Positions 12,001-21,449 of a stretch of 64,000 nt of DNA are shown here, one piece after another. A program made the translations under genes and the position numbers. The notes beneath the pieces are model-generated. The model was not told the origin of the DNA, did not search any database, and saw only the letters and a program-made list of their open reading frames with translations. The stretch spans positions 45,548,194-45,612,193 of the forward strand of contig CP136069.1 of NCBI GenBank assembly GCA_032622095.1, written 5' to 3'. The stretch is from Siphonodentalium dalli. Taxonomy: Eukaryota; Mollusca; Scaphopoda; Gadilida; Siphonodentaliidae. Each line of letters begins with the position of its first letter. The first letter of the stretch is position 1.

Positions 12001-12239
12001 GGGTTCGAAAATTAAGTGGGCCTTGAAACATATGGCACCCTGTTAATCAACCAAAAAATCACTTTGTCTCCGGATTGCTGGTCGCACTTATGCGTTCTCC
12101 GCGCTAAACGATTTTTTTTTTCGGACTTGGCGGAGCATGGATTTAATCCCCAGTCAAGTTTGCCTCATGCTGAGCGATTTGCAGTCGGCCCATTGTGTTG
12201 GATGGACTTTGCGCTCTAACGCGGGCCGGCTGCAGGTGA

Positions 12240-12885
12240 TTTTTTACTATCAAGTCACCGCAGAGATGCCGACAGGAGGGCCAAGTGGAGACAGGGGAGA
12301 ACTGAGAGATGCCCAGTTCCCCTCCACTTGGCCTCCCAGCAAAAAGATCAGCCAGCAGTAGACGACGTCATGACCAGATGGAGAAGGGACGCCGATGTCA
12401 TCCCGGATGTCTCTGCCATCATCACCGAAGTCAGAGGAGACAGGGACGCGGATACCACCCCGGACGTCACTGCCGCTGACTTCGGGGAGGAGATGGACAC
12501 GTTTCCACCTTGGACACAAGAATTTCACCTTGACCCGGTGTCCACCATCTCCTCCGGCCAGGAACAACAACAACATCAGCAGAAAATCCACCGATTCCAT
12601 CAGGTCGGCTGCTGAACGTCGTGAGATGGAGAACAGGCTATTTGAGACAACTGACATCGTGGAACAGTTAAGAATATCCAAAGCCTCCGACGACTCCAAG
12701 CGCCAGCCATCTCAACAAACAACAATTGAGCGACCAAAGTATTCATCAAAAACAAAGAAGAAAAGAAAAAAAAATCAATTGTCTAGATCATTATCATTTT
12801 CATCTTCATCCAGCTCCTGTCATGTGACCCCCTCCAAAATTCATAAAGTGGGTTGTAGGAAAGGGCATACTGCCCTTTAAAATCC
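12240..12885 (+). other. GC-rich block with overlapping open frames, possible gene or retroelement fragment
   Basis: Two overlapping frames look protein-like: an acidic one (12,328-12,615, with EEMDTFPPWTQEFHLDPVST) and one a +1 shift away (12,395-12,880) ending in a Lys-rich then poly-Ser tract (KTKKKRKKNQLSRSLSFSSS). A single frameshift could join them. The block is GC-richer than its surroundings. No known domain recognised; it could be an ORF1-type fragment of a retroelement. Confidence 0.3.
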
Positions 12886-13124
12886 TCCCTGGCCCAGCCT
12901 AAATTCCCAATAAAATAAAATAAAAAACCAAAAAATCACACGATGAAGTGACATCAAAACGTGGCTGAATGCTGAAACTTACATTGCACCAGGTGTCCTG
13001 TGACTCAAATACAATGGATGTGGACACGATGTATCAAATTCAGCATAAATAAATCATCATGTACTAATACTAACCCATATACATGCAAAGTCTGCAACAT
13101 AGACCGCCTAACAAGACTACAATA

Positions 13125-13485
13125 ATATCAAAACCTTGGGTAGTGGGTTCACGCCCCAGATGGCTCCGGGGGCACTGATGACTGTCCCTGGGCGGTGTAG
13201 ATACGCTTGTCGTGACCGTAGTACAAGCCATTGAGTAATTATCTCCACCAAACAACCTACTAACCCGCTATCCTCGTAAAATCATTACACATCACAAAAC
13301 AATCAGGTCACAAACCTGACCACAAAACATGACTAACACCAATTTCAAAATTTAGGTTAGCGGGCTCATGCCCTAGATGGCTCCAGATGGGGGGGGGGGG
13401 GGACATTGCTGACTTTCCCCGGGTGCCATGGCTGTAGTGTAAGCCATCGAATAACTATCTCTCTCAAAACTACTAACACAAATTG
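13125..13485. repeat. Two-copy direct repeat
   Basis: 13,130-13,262 and 13,345-13,480 share GGGTTCACGCCC/GGGCTCATGCCC, AGATGGCTCC, GTGTAAGCCAT and an ACCTACTAAC-like end. Probably part of an unknown element together with the GC-rich sequence up to about 14,050. Confidence 0.55.
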
Positions 13486-14810
13486 CCTACACAAATACAT
13501 GCTTGCACCCGCGCCGTGCCTGGGGGAGGACGGGTGGTACAATAAAATTGAAAACACGACTTAACACTCCAAACCTTCAGAAAACACACCAAGCAACCCA
13601 GTCTGGCCTCAGCTGATTCCTCAGTCCGCGACCGTATCACACAATCAGGTCAACGGGTTCTGACACTCGCACAGCAGTGGGAGGGCGGGCATTGCACCAT
13701 CAAGAGTTGAGATGCCCCAACCGACCTTAAGTCAACCCGCTGGCCGGCATTGCACCCTCTTCCTAGCGTTGAGCCCATAGTACTCGCCCGGAATACAACA
13801 GACTAATGCAACTGGAGTCCATGCGAGCACTAAATAGGACAATAAATTACAACTCAAAATGATATACATGTATATATCAACGCACAAAACTCACAAAGAA
13901 AACAAGGTAAGTCTTCATCGCCGGTCCAGGTTCGGAATGGGGGTTGGGGCTTTGGTTCTTGCTGCGGTGACATAGTTACCACATGGGACATATCCTAGCC
14001 CTTTTAACTGATTCAACTCTCATCACACTCCGATGTTGGTTGGTCCTACTGATATATCTCTGATGTTGGTAGAACAAACTAGTGTTAAGGGGTTTCCACA
14101 CATGAGCTTTGTCAGGAGGTGGAAAGTTTAGATGGACCGACTCAAAAAACTATTAATTGTTAAGCTAGTACACCACATGAATAATCTATACTAACTGAGA
14201 CCACATCAAGTATATTATATAACAATAAAGATGTCAAAAAGAAAACTTTTATCCCAGTGTTAGAAGGGACATTTTGGGAAGAGCGTTCTCGGAAAGTAAA
14301 CAAATTATGTGGAAATTAATAACTGCCACAAAACCTGATCTGAACTAGTAAAATGCTTGAATGGCAATTTAAATTATTTAATTGAGATCAATACTGCTCC
14401 AAGAATCTCAATATTATATTAGGCGTGTTCTGGAAAATTGTGAACATCCATTTTTCAAGAATTGATATAAACATTTGGGCCGAGATGAGTTTTAGCATCA
14501 CTTTCAGGACATATGTCCACAGCCAATTTCCCATAATCTACCTCTGACACTCTGACACATACAGTTGATTGCTTCCAGCTTGAGTGCACTGACCTGAATA
14601 CAAACATTGGGCTGGTTCCTTCATGTAAAAGTTCACGGTAATGGCTTCTGACAATTTTCTAGCCCTTGTGGGTCTCCAATGTGAATGTGTTATGATGGTG
14701 TTGATTTAATTAGTATTTTCCATTTTTTTATTACAAATATCCTCTTCATACTTTCGGAATAAACAACCTTCAGAATAGGACATGACCCTGATGATGTCAC
14801 AGGTACTCAA
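13485..14810. other. Region without recognised genes
   Basis: GC-rich to about 14,050 (TCAACCCGCTGGCCGGCATT and similar), then AT-rich. No frame with a recognisable domain. Confidence 0.4.
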
Positions 14811-15257
14811 TCCGATCAGACGCTCCTAAATTACTATTTCTTTGGCGTCGGGGGTAAAAAATATTTGATTCGAGTCGAGGAACCCACCCATCAGAGCTCA
14901 GCGTGATCAGATATGGATTTTTGAAGTTTGTTATTTCTAGAGATGTGTACTAATAATTGGCCCAGAAACACGTGGTCAAACGGACAAATTGCGGATGAAG
15001 ATGGATAACTCAAAAATCAAGTGGTAATAATAACCACTTGATTTCAGAGTTATCCATCTTCATCCACAATTTTGACCGAAACCATCCTTTTGAGGGCGTG
15101 TTTCTGGGCCACAAACAATAGAAATAACAAACTTCAAAAATCGATATCTGATCACTCTGAGTGTTGATGGGTGGGTTCCTCGACTCGAATCAAATATTTT
15201 TTACCACCGAAGCCAAAGAAATAGTAATTTAGGAGCATCTGATCGGATTGAGTACCT
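14811..15257. mobile_element. P-family foldback element (TTAA type)
   Basis: Arms of about 220 bp run from AGGTACTCAATCCGATCAG to CTGATCGGATTGAGTACCT (one base differs) around the centre GTGGTAATAATAACCAC. TTAA follows on the right; the left flank has decayed to TCAC. The same family at 52,988-53,461 has TTAA on both sides. Confidence 0.85.
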
Positions 15258-15426
15258 TTAACAGCTGCCATTGGCTAAGTGCTTGCCCACCTCAGAACAC
15301 TAACTGATGTCAAACAAACTTCCAATGATTTAATCATCAAACTGAATTAACTAAAGGTGGAAAGCAAACAGTATAATCAAACACCTGTTATTATCTGGCT
15401 CAAATTATTCTCTGAACAAAAGACAT

Positions 15427-15830
15427 CTAATGGAGCTTTTCACACATATTCATTGATGGGAGGAGCTTACGGTTGCTAGGAAACAATGCATTTGCAGAAA
15501 AATTTAATTAGTTTTACAGCGCTGAATAGCTATATGCAAAAACACATCCATGATTTTGCGAAAAATATGACTGTCACGCAAAACGAAAAAGTGTTATGAT
15601 CATTGAAGAATTTCTAACATTATTGCACAAATCTAAATGTCAGTACAACATGATTTGATAACAAAAACGTTGTTTGAAAACATGCAATTTAAGACTGACA
15701 GATATGCGTGGATATAAAAATTAGTGTGAACAAAGATAACTCAATGCAGCAAGCGACCGACTCAGTCACTGTTTGGTAGAAAATATCTGCTAATATTTAT
15801 TTGATTGACAGCTGTGAAAAGATCTATTAG
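15427..15830. mobile_element. K-family element, copy 1
   Basis: Termini CTAATGGAGCTTTTCACA and TGTGAAAAGATCTATTAG are inverted repeats. The interior shares GGTTGCTAGGAAACAATGC, TTTAATTAGTTTT and CAATGCAGCAAGCG.C.GACTCAGTCACT with copy 2 at 35.3 kb. No coding capacity. Confidence 0.7.
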
Positions 15831-16420
15831 CCCAGTAAGTCAGAAAATTGTACAAAAACACCGGTATATGAAATGAAGTGGTTTCAAATTATAAAGGTAA
15901 CCATTTTATACAGTGAGCATGCATTTGACTGAATTTGGGACCGGGCAGTTCGTTTGGTAAGGAGATGGATTCGGTTTATAGAGGTCTGGTTTGGGGAGGG
16001 TCCAGTTTGGAGAGGGTTTGGTTTGGAGATGTTTACTGAAACAATGAACAGATGGTGTCAAAGGCAGCGATGAAGCAGAAACAAGACGAAACAATTTTAG
16101 TTCATTTTTCTTATTTATGTAAATAAATCATAACAATAACTATTAATATTTACATATAAATACTATATGGCTTTTTAACTGCACAATGTACACTATATAA
16201 ATAAATAATACTATAAACTTCAGAGACATTTCAATGAGAGACATGGAGTTCAACTAACAACACTTCAGTTCAGGGACCCATTCGCAGGGGCCCGGCTGAT
16301 ACACTTTCGGAAAAATTCTAAGACGGTACCGTCCTGGCTAATCAACCAAAACCACATAGTTTTAGAGGAACAGGTCAGACTTGTCCAAAATTAGTAACAA
16401 AAACCACTTCCTGGTTTTAA
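15830..16420. other. Region without recognised genes
   Basis: Contains a short TTTGGAGAGGGTT..GTTTGGAGA repeat near 15,990-16,025 and AT-rich sequence. Nothing else supported. Confidence 0.4.
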
Positions 16421-16678
16421 CCATTTCATGACAGTAGCTGTGCTGGTGCAGCATTTAAGATCCTGTGCCAGTGCATTTTCTTATATATGCGAGCCTCCCA
16501 TAGGGAGCCCCCCATATATAAGAGAAAGCACTGGCTTATACGGTCAAGGTAATATTGTTAGGTCAATGTATTCTTTTATATATACAAGCCTCCCCGTGGG
16601 AGACTCACATATAGAAGAGAATTCATTGGCACAAGGTTTTCGCAAAATTTCAGGAAGCTCCATGCAGTCATGGAAGAG
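16421..16678. mobile_element. D-family TTAA MITE
   Basis: TTAA on both sides (16,417 and 16,679). Starts CCATTTCATGACAGTAGCTG, ends GCTCCATGCAGTCATGGAAG AG. Two hairpins of the AGAGAATGCATTGG type inside. Confidence 0.85.
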
Positions 16679-16921
16679 TTAATTCTGGATTTTGCCAAAT
16701 TAAATCTATGAAAACAATTTATTGACATACTGAATGCATTATATTATGCACAATATAGATGATGAATAAATGAAGTTGGTTGAATTGAGTCCCAAAGTTG
16801 ACAAATTATTAGGTTATTAAAGCATGAATTTAATGTTTGCGGCCATCTTGGAAATAAGTCAATGATGCCATGTCACATTTCTGTACGTCCTCCTGAGATG
16901 GGTAAAAAATTGTGCTGATGG

Positions 16922-17009
16922 TCACATCTCCATCACATGTTCTGCTGTGGTTGATTGTGAAAATATGCTGTCCATTTGCACCAGTCTCCTGGGAAGGCCC
17001 GAAATTAAA
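16922..17009 (-). CDS. methyltransferase-like exon c (88 bp, possibly terminal)
   Basis: Acceptor GCACTCTCAG; T completes Tyr, then LISGLPRRLVQMDSIFSQST and TAEHVMEM before TGA at 16,922-16,924. The family usually extends further, so the end may be truncated or a donor (GTGATGG) used before the stop. Another frame of the same DNA is open for about 60 codons (FNFGPSQETGANGQ... to TAA), which leaves some doubt. A MITE inverted terminus starts 21 bp upstream of the acceptor. Confidence 0.4.
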
Positions 17010-18736
17010 CTGAGAGTGCTACAAGATGAACTCCTGGGGGCGATTCCATTCATTACTTACGCTGGGCTACGATGGGTAAATTACCCTGGGCAAAAGTGAA
17101 TGGAATGATTTTTTGTGACTGGAGTAATCTAAAAACGGCACAGTTACAACTGCAAACAAAACATAATTTTTCATTGAGGAAATTTGACAAAACTCACATT
17201 GGTTCTGTCAAACAGACAAAGACTTAATTAAATGAGCAAAATTATCTAATATTCACAATGAAACTAACGAAATTTTTTACTTGAAAAGCAAGATACCAAA
17301 TTTTAGAACAACCTTGACATTAAGTATCTAAAACTTTGGATACATAATTTTAACTGTCATCCAATTGAATTATATATTTCAGAATTATATCTTATATAAT
17401 GATGACAAATCATAAAAAATAAAATTCATTTAATCCATATTTTCCAGTGCATTCTCAGTTGACAACCGATCCCCACATGGAAAGTGACGTCACATTACAA
17501 TATGCTTGCAGTTACACCACCTTGGTATTTATGCCCGGTCATTCCATTCATTACCCATTGTAATTTCATTACCCATTGTAGCCAAGTGTAATGAATGGAA
17601 TCGCCCCTGGATGGCTGTACTACATGTTTTACTCATATAAGACAATCATAAATGAGACCAAAATTCATAGATCATGGAATGTCAATTCAAAATAATCTTA
17701 ACAACTGAAAATATTCACTAAAAATTCTGATAAAACTGGAAATATTAGAATTATTAAATATATGTTTACAAAAAAGTGAGCTTTATTTGTACATATCACA
17801 GGTTACTTTACATAGCTTTTGACATGAACATGAATCTTACTATCCGAGCACATTGATAAACTTCCAATTTTGCCCGTCAACCACTGTAACATTATGCCCG
17901 TGGTGGGAAACTATTGTCTCAATAGGGAGACAGCTATGTTCTGTTTCCAAATGACGTTGGTGCAATAATCCCAGTGGGTTCTTTAATCGTCTTGAAATAT
18001 ACCATATTATAGTTAGTATTAATCGATGACATTACTTGTGTGTAATGCACAATCTGTGTTATCTAGAGTTTATCAACGATTATAATTCAACTACTATTGA
18101 ACATGATTTCACATGAAACCCAAGCCTGAGTTTACTGTGCCTGTCATTTGCAGAATGAGGTCCCCAGAGGGTGAATTTAGTGACGCTATCCCACATAGCA
18201 GGCAGGCATCACTAAATTCATCCTCTTGGGACGTCGTTCTGCATGGCCTCATCTGCTATGGGAGACATAAGACTCATATTGAAGTTCCCAAATGGTGAAT
18301 ATTGTGATATACACCCATTGGGAATATGGGACCTAAACAGAATGAGGTCCCCAGAGGGTGAATTTAGTGATGCTAGCCAACTATGTGGGATAGAGTCACT
18401 AAATTCACCCTCTGGGGACCTCATTCTGCAAATGACAGGCATACTATACTGAGGCTTATTATAGTCACTGCTTGATGGGTGAAGTTGGAAGTTTTTAAAA
18501 CTAAACTTGTCAAATATCTATAAAAAGAGTCATAACAATGAGACAGCTGGACCATTTACTATTGCGGACAGGACATCATGGTCCATCCGTATCACAAATG
18601 AGACATTTTTTCGATGTATGGAATCATAAATGCACTTCTTGGCCTGCTGTTCCGCATAGGAAGATGGACGTCATAAGTGTAGACGAGAGCACCAAATGCC
18701 GTTGAGACAGAAACATCATAATCTATGTCCCAGGAA
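16922..18736 (-). CDS. METTL24/FkbM-like methyltransferase, C-terminal part (3 exons)
   Basis: Three exons chain with matching phases (2/1 and 2/1) and good splice sites. The joined product of about 125 residues fits the pattern of SAM-dependent methyltransferases of the METTL24 / Methyltransf_22 type: a SWDIDYDVSVSTAFGALVYT YD beta-alpha start, an ETI...GHN segment, a W-containing motif and a Q-rich strand. The family's acidic K.DIEG.EW motif reads VVDGQNW here, two residues shorter and lacking the Glu residues, so the enzyme may be diverged or inactive. The N-terminal exons must lie upstream, between 18.7 and 21.3 kb or elsewhere, and were not found; a hAT transposon occupies most of that space. 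The assignment rests on pattern recognition only. Confidence 0.45.
17032..17611. mobile_element. MITE with GGGGCGATTCCATTCATTAC termini
   Basis: Inverted ends GGGGGCGATTCCATTCATTA and TAATGAATGGAATCGCCCCT, with a further matched pair GGGTAA..TTACCC inside. Similar in style to hAT MITEs, but no target duplication was found. Its left end is about 21 bp from the acceptor of methyltransferase-like exon c. Confidence 0.75.
17841..17990 (-). CDS. methyltransferase-like exon b (150 bp)
   Basis: Acceptor TATATTTCAAG with a yeast-like TACTAAC branch-point motif about 20 nt upstream; donor GTAAGATTC. Only one of three frames is open: RLKNPLGLLHQRHLETEHSC then LPIETIVSHHGHNVTVVDGQ and NWKFINVLG. Leaves TA for exon c. 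Confidence 0.5.
18121..18457. mobile_element. G-family compound palindromic element
   Basis: CAAGCCTGAGTTTACTGTGC at the left and an inverted, mutated copy at the right enclose two palindromes built from AGGTCCCCAGAGGGTGAATT and a central AAGTTCCCAAATGGTGAATA block. Confidence 0.8.
18596..18736 (-). CDS. methyltransferase-like exon a (141 bp)
   Basis: Acceptor ACAAATTTCTTTTCCAG; one nucleotide then SWDIDYDVSVSTAFGALVYT and on to EKMSH plus TT. Donor GTGATACGG; reading through would hit TGA at once. If instead joined to CNTRL exon 17 the frame would give only PGT and stop, which I consider less likely. Confidence 0.45.
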
Positions 18737-18947
18737 CTGGAAAAGAAATTTGTTGAATAACTGATTAATTAACCCATCAGTAAGAGACTGGCAGCCTATT
18801 TAAGATACTTGATAATATTGGTGCAAAATTGTTTTATATGCACAAAGGGAAACATATTCATCGATTATGTGTGTAATATCTTGGGATTTATTGAGGTAAA
18901 ACAAATTTAACCAGTATTTCGTTAACATTTTTTATCAAACTAACCAA

Positions 18948-20260
18948 TAGTGCTGGGACGGTTGGGTTTTTTCCTAACCGGTTAACCACGGGCATTAACC
19001 TAATCATAACCGGTTAACTGCGACCATCATTACCCTAAGTACGAGATTGAATACACTGGTCACTATATCGGCAAAACAAGTGTTTATTACCAGTCCCGGA
19101 AACGTTGATATACATGCGATCACAAATGATGTCTTTGTCGTACAATGCGACCCCGTTACGGCGATCAAATAGTGGTAAATGTGTATAAATTAATTCAGTT
19201 TTGAGCCCAAACAAACTAAAATATAATATATATTAGTAGTGCGCTAGTATATCGATGTTTACGGGAGTTCCGCACCGCATAAACAACGCTTGCTTGCAAA
19301 ACCTTCAGCGACGAAATATAGTTCCTTCCTCGTGTATATCCCGGGCACGATTAGCCCAAACATGTGTACTACAAGGTACTGAAGGTAGGTATACTGTTGT
19401 TTAGCAAAGTTTACTAGTGTTTGTGTATAGGTAGGTATGTATTAATCACAGTGGCTCCATGATGTTACTTCAATTATTTAATAAACAAATTCAAACAAAA
19501 TTAAACGTCGTGATTCATTACACAAGCCCCAGCCAATGTTTAGGAAATAAAGTTATTGAACACATCACTAGATATACTCTGAGTTCCCACTCCCAGTAGG
19601 CCTATGTGTTTTTTCTGGATGTGCGACTTCATATTGGATGTTGATCCAGAATAAACGAAATCGCTTTAGGCAGGCCTTGCACGCATTCCCCCATTTCTTC
19701 TTTTTTTTTCGTCATCTTCAATTAGGACTAAATGTCCCCAAACGTTCGATTTTCTTTTTGTTGGTCTTCTGCCATCGCTTTGAGACGAACTAATGATAAT
19801 ATCAAGGGGGGGGGGGCATTTTCAAGAAAACAGACAGAATATTGATGACGTAGTAAAAGTCTAGACTTGATTGCTTTGATGTATGCCGCGGTGCGCGTGC
19901 AGCCGGAACGTCATGAAATGCCGCCAAAGGAAATGTGCATTGAATGTGTAGCAAGTGATTTGCAGACTGACAGTGTAGTTGTTGGTTTCATGTCTAGAAA
20001 AGCCGCTGGTGATCAAATGGGCTTGTGTTGTGGGGTATATGAATACACAATCAACTGTCCAAATCGCTTCTAAGCGGCTTCTTATTACTTACTCTCATTA
20101 CTTAAACTTCCGTAAATGATTTCGGCAACATTTACACGGAGTACTACGATGATAGTACAATCGTTATCAATAGTACGGTTATCCGGTTGTGGCCTCCTCC
20201 AACCGGTTGACAGGCGTAACTGAACCGTAACCGGATATCCGGACAACCGTCCCAGCACTA
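18948..20260 (-). mobile_element. hAT transposon remnant with 8-bp target duplication
   Basis: Termini TAGTGCTGGGACGGTT and AACCGTCCCAGCACTA are inverted copies. Both sides carry CTAACCAA (18,940-18,947 and 20,261-20,268), a perfect 8-bp duplication. CCGGTTA-rich subterminal repeats are present at both ends. A BED finger fragment on the minus strand suggests that the right end is the 5' end. At 1.3 kb it lacks most of a transposase. Confidence 0.88.
19600..19715 (-). pseudogene. BED zinc-finger fragment of hAT transposase, frameshifted
   Basis: Minus strand reads KWGNACKACLKRF in one frame and, after a +1 shift, SGSTSNMKSHIQKKHIG. Together these give C-x2-C...STSNMKSH-x4-H, the typical BED finger of hAT transposases. 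The RNase H-like catalytic part is not visible in the remaining 650 bp, so this copy is dead. Confidence 0.7.
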
Positions 20261-20387
20261 CTAACCAAGGGGATTAATTTCCCGTATAAGTACAATTCAT
20301 GAAATATACCTGGTATGAAACGAAACAAAGCATAATATTAATACAATAAGATGGAGTTCAATATATAGTGTTTTCTCGTTCCTTCAT

Positions 20388-20612
20388 TCTGCAAATAACT
20401 GACTTCCTATGATTTATCTGCCCCAAAATATGTGTTTATACAGATTATATGATTTGATATGTACCTCATTTTACCATTTTGTTTCAGGTTTTTGTGTTTT
20501 CTGCAAATAACTGACTTCCTATGATTTATCTGCCCCAACATATGCGTTTATACACATTATATGATTTGATATGTACCTCATTTTACCATTTTGTTTCAGG
20601 CTTTTATGTTTT
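20388..20612 (+). repeat. Two-copy tandem duplication of about 113 bp
   Basis: CTGCAAATAACTGACTTCCT through CATTTTGTTTCAGG is repeated almost exactly. Confidence 0.85.
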
Positions 20613-20994
20613 CACATTAATGGATATTGTTTTCACTTACTAGTACTGTTGAAATAAAAATTTGGATTTTGACCTGAATTCAAAATAAGCTCAAGGTCAA
20701 TTTATCAACAAATATGCCCAAAATGTAACTAAAATTCCAATTAGAACATATAATGTAACTGTCCTTTGAACCCAAATTCATATCATATATTTAAGAATGG
20801 TTGGAGGCATTGGATCAGTCTTGAAATATGCTCTATTTTGTTTTTGAAATTCAGCAGCATAGAAATATGCACAATGAGAAGAGACTTATAGTTTGACAGT
20901 ACCATATTTAGGAATGAACCGCATTCAAGTGATTACACAGTGTGATTTCCAGTGGTGAATTAATGTTACTTGGTAAGTTTTTCAAGTTTGTTAA

Positions 20995-21328
20995 CCCTTC
21001 CATGACTGGAGCTTCCTGAAATTTTGCGAAAACCCTGCGCCAATGCATTTTCTTATATATCCAAGTCTCCCATAGGGAGCCTCGCATATATAAGAGAATA
21101 CATTGGCCTAACAATATTCACCTTGACACCTTGACAGGCTCCCTATGTTAGGCCAATGTATTTTCTTATATATCCAATTCTCCCATAGGGAGCCTCGCAT
21201 ATATAAGAGAATATATTGACCTAACAATATTCACCTTGACATGCTCCCTATGGGACTCACATAAAAAAGAGATTGTACTGGCACAAGGTCTTTAATGCTG
21301 CACCAGCACAGCTCCCGTCATGAAAGAG
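20995..21328. mobile_element. D-family TTAA MITE beside CNTRL exon 17
   Basis: TTAA at 20,991 and 21,329. Starts CCCTTCCATGACTGGAGCTT, ends AGCTCCCGTCATGAAAGAG. Contains two tandem hairpins of the TTATATATCCAAG/CATATATAAGAG type. Its right TTAA lies next to the CNTRL stop and candidate donor. Confidence 0.88.
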
Positions 21329-21332
21329 TTAA

Positions 21333-21449
21333 TTACTCACAATCTCTTTCAGGGAATACTGGACTCATCCGATCACTTGAACTTGATCTTGGTCGTTGGG
21401 CGAGATAACTCCGTCGATTCACATTTGGACTAGTAGATCTTCCTCTCCC
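21333..21449 (-). CDS. CNTRL: CNTRL exon 17, Ser/Arg-rich tail; probably terminal
   Basis: Acceptor CCTTTTATTTAG, phase 0 as required after exon 16. Encodes GRGRSTSPNVNRRSYLAQRP then RSSSSDRMSPVFPERD, a low-complexity Ser/Arg/Pro tail like that after the last centriolin helix. Two readings are possible: the frame continues DCE and stops at TAA (21,333-21,335), or a good donor GTGAGTAATT at 21,340 is used, leaving one T for a further exon. No convincing further exon was found, so I extend to the stop. A D-family MITE ends at 21,328, right beside it. Confidence 0.65.
   Translation of the reverse strand, partial: GRGRSTSPNVNRRSYLAQRPRSSSSDRMSPVFPERDCE

Noticed and set aside
16820-17009. Alternative 60-codon frame FNFGPSQETGANGQ... 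in exon c
   Set aside because: It cannot be joined in phase to exon b with any nearby acceptor; kept only as a caveat.
18592-18736. Terminal exon of centriolin (PGT then stop)
   Set aside because: Phase would allow it, but the other frame gives 47 methyltransferase-like codons chaining to two further exons.
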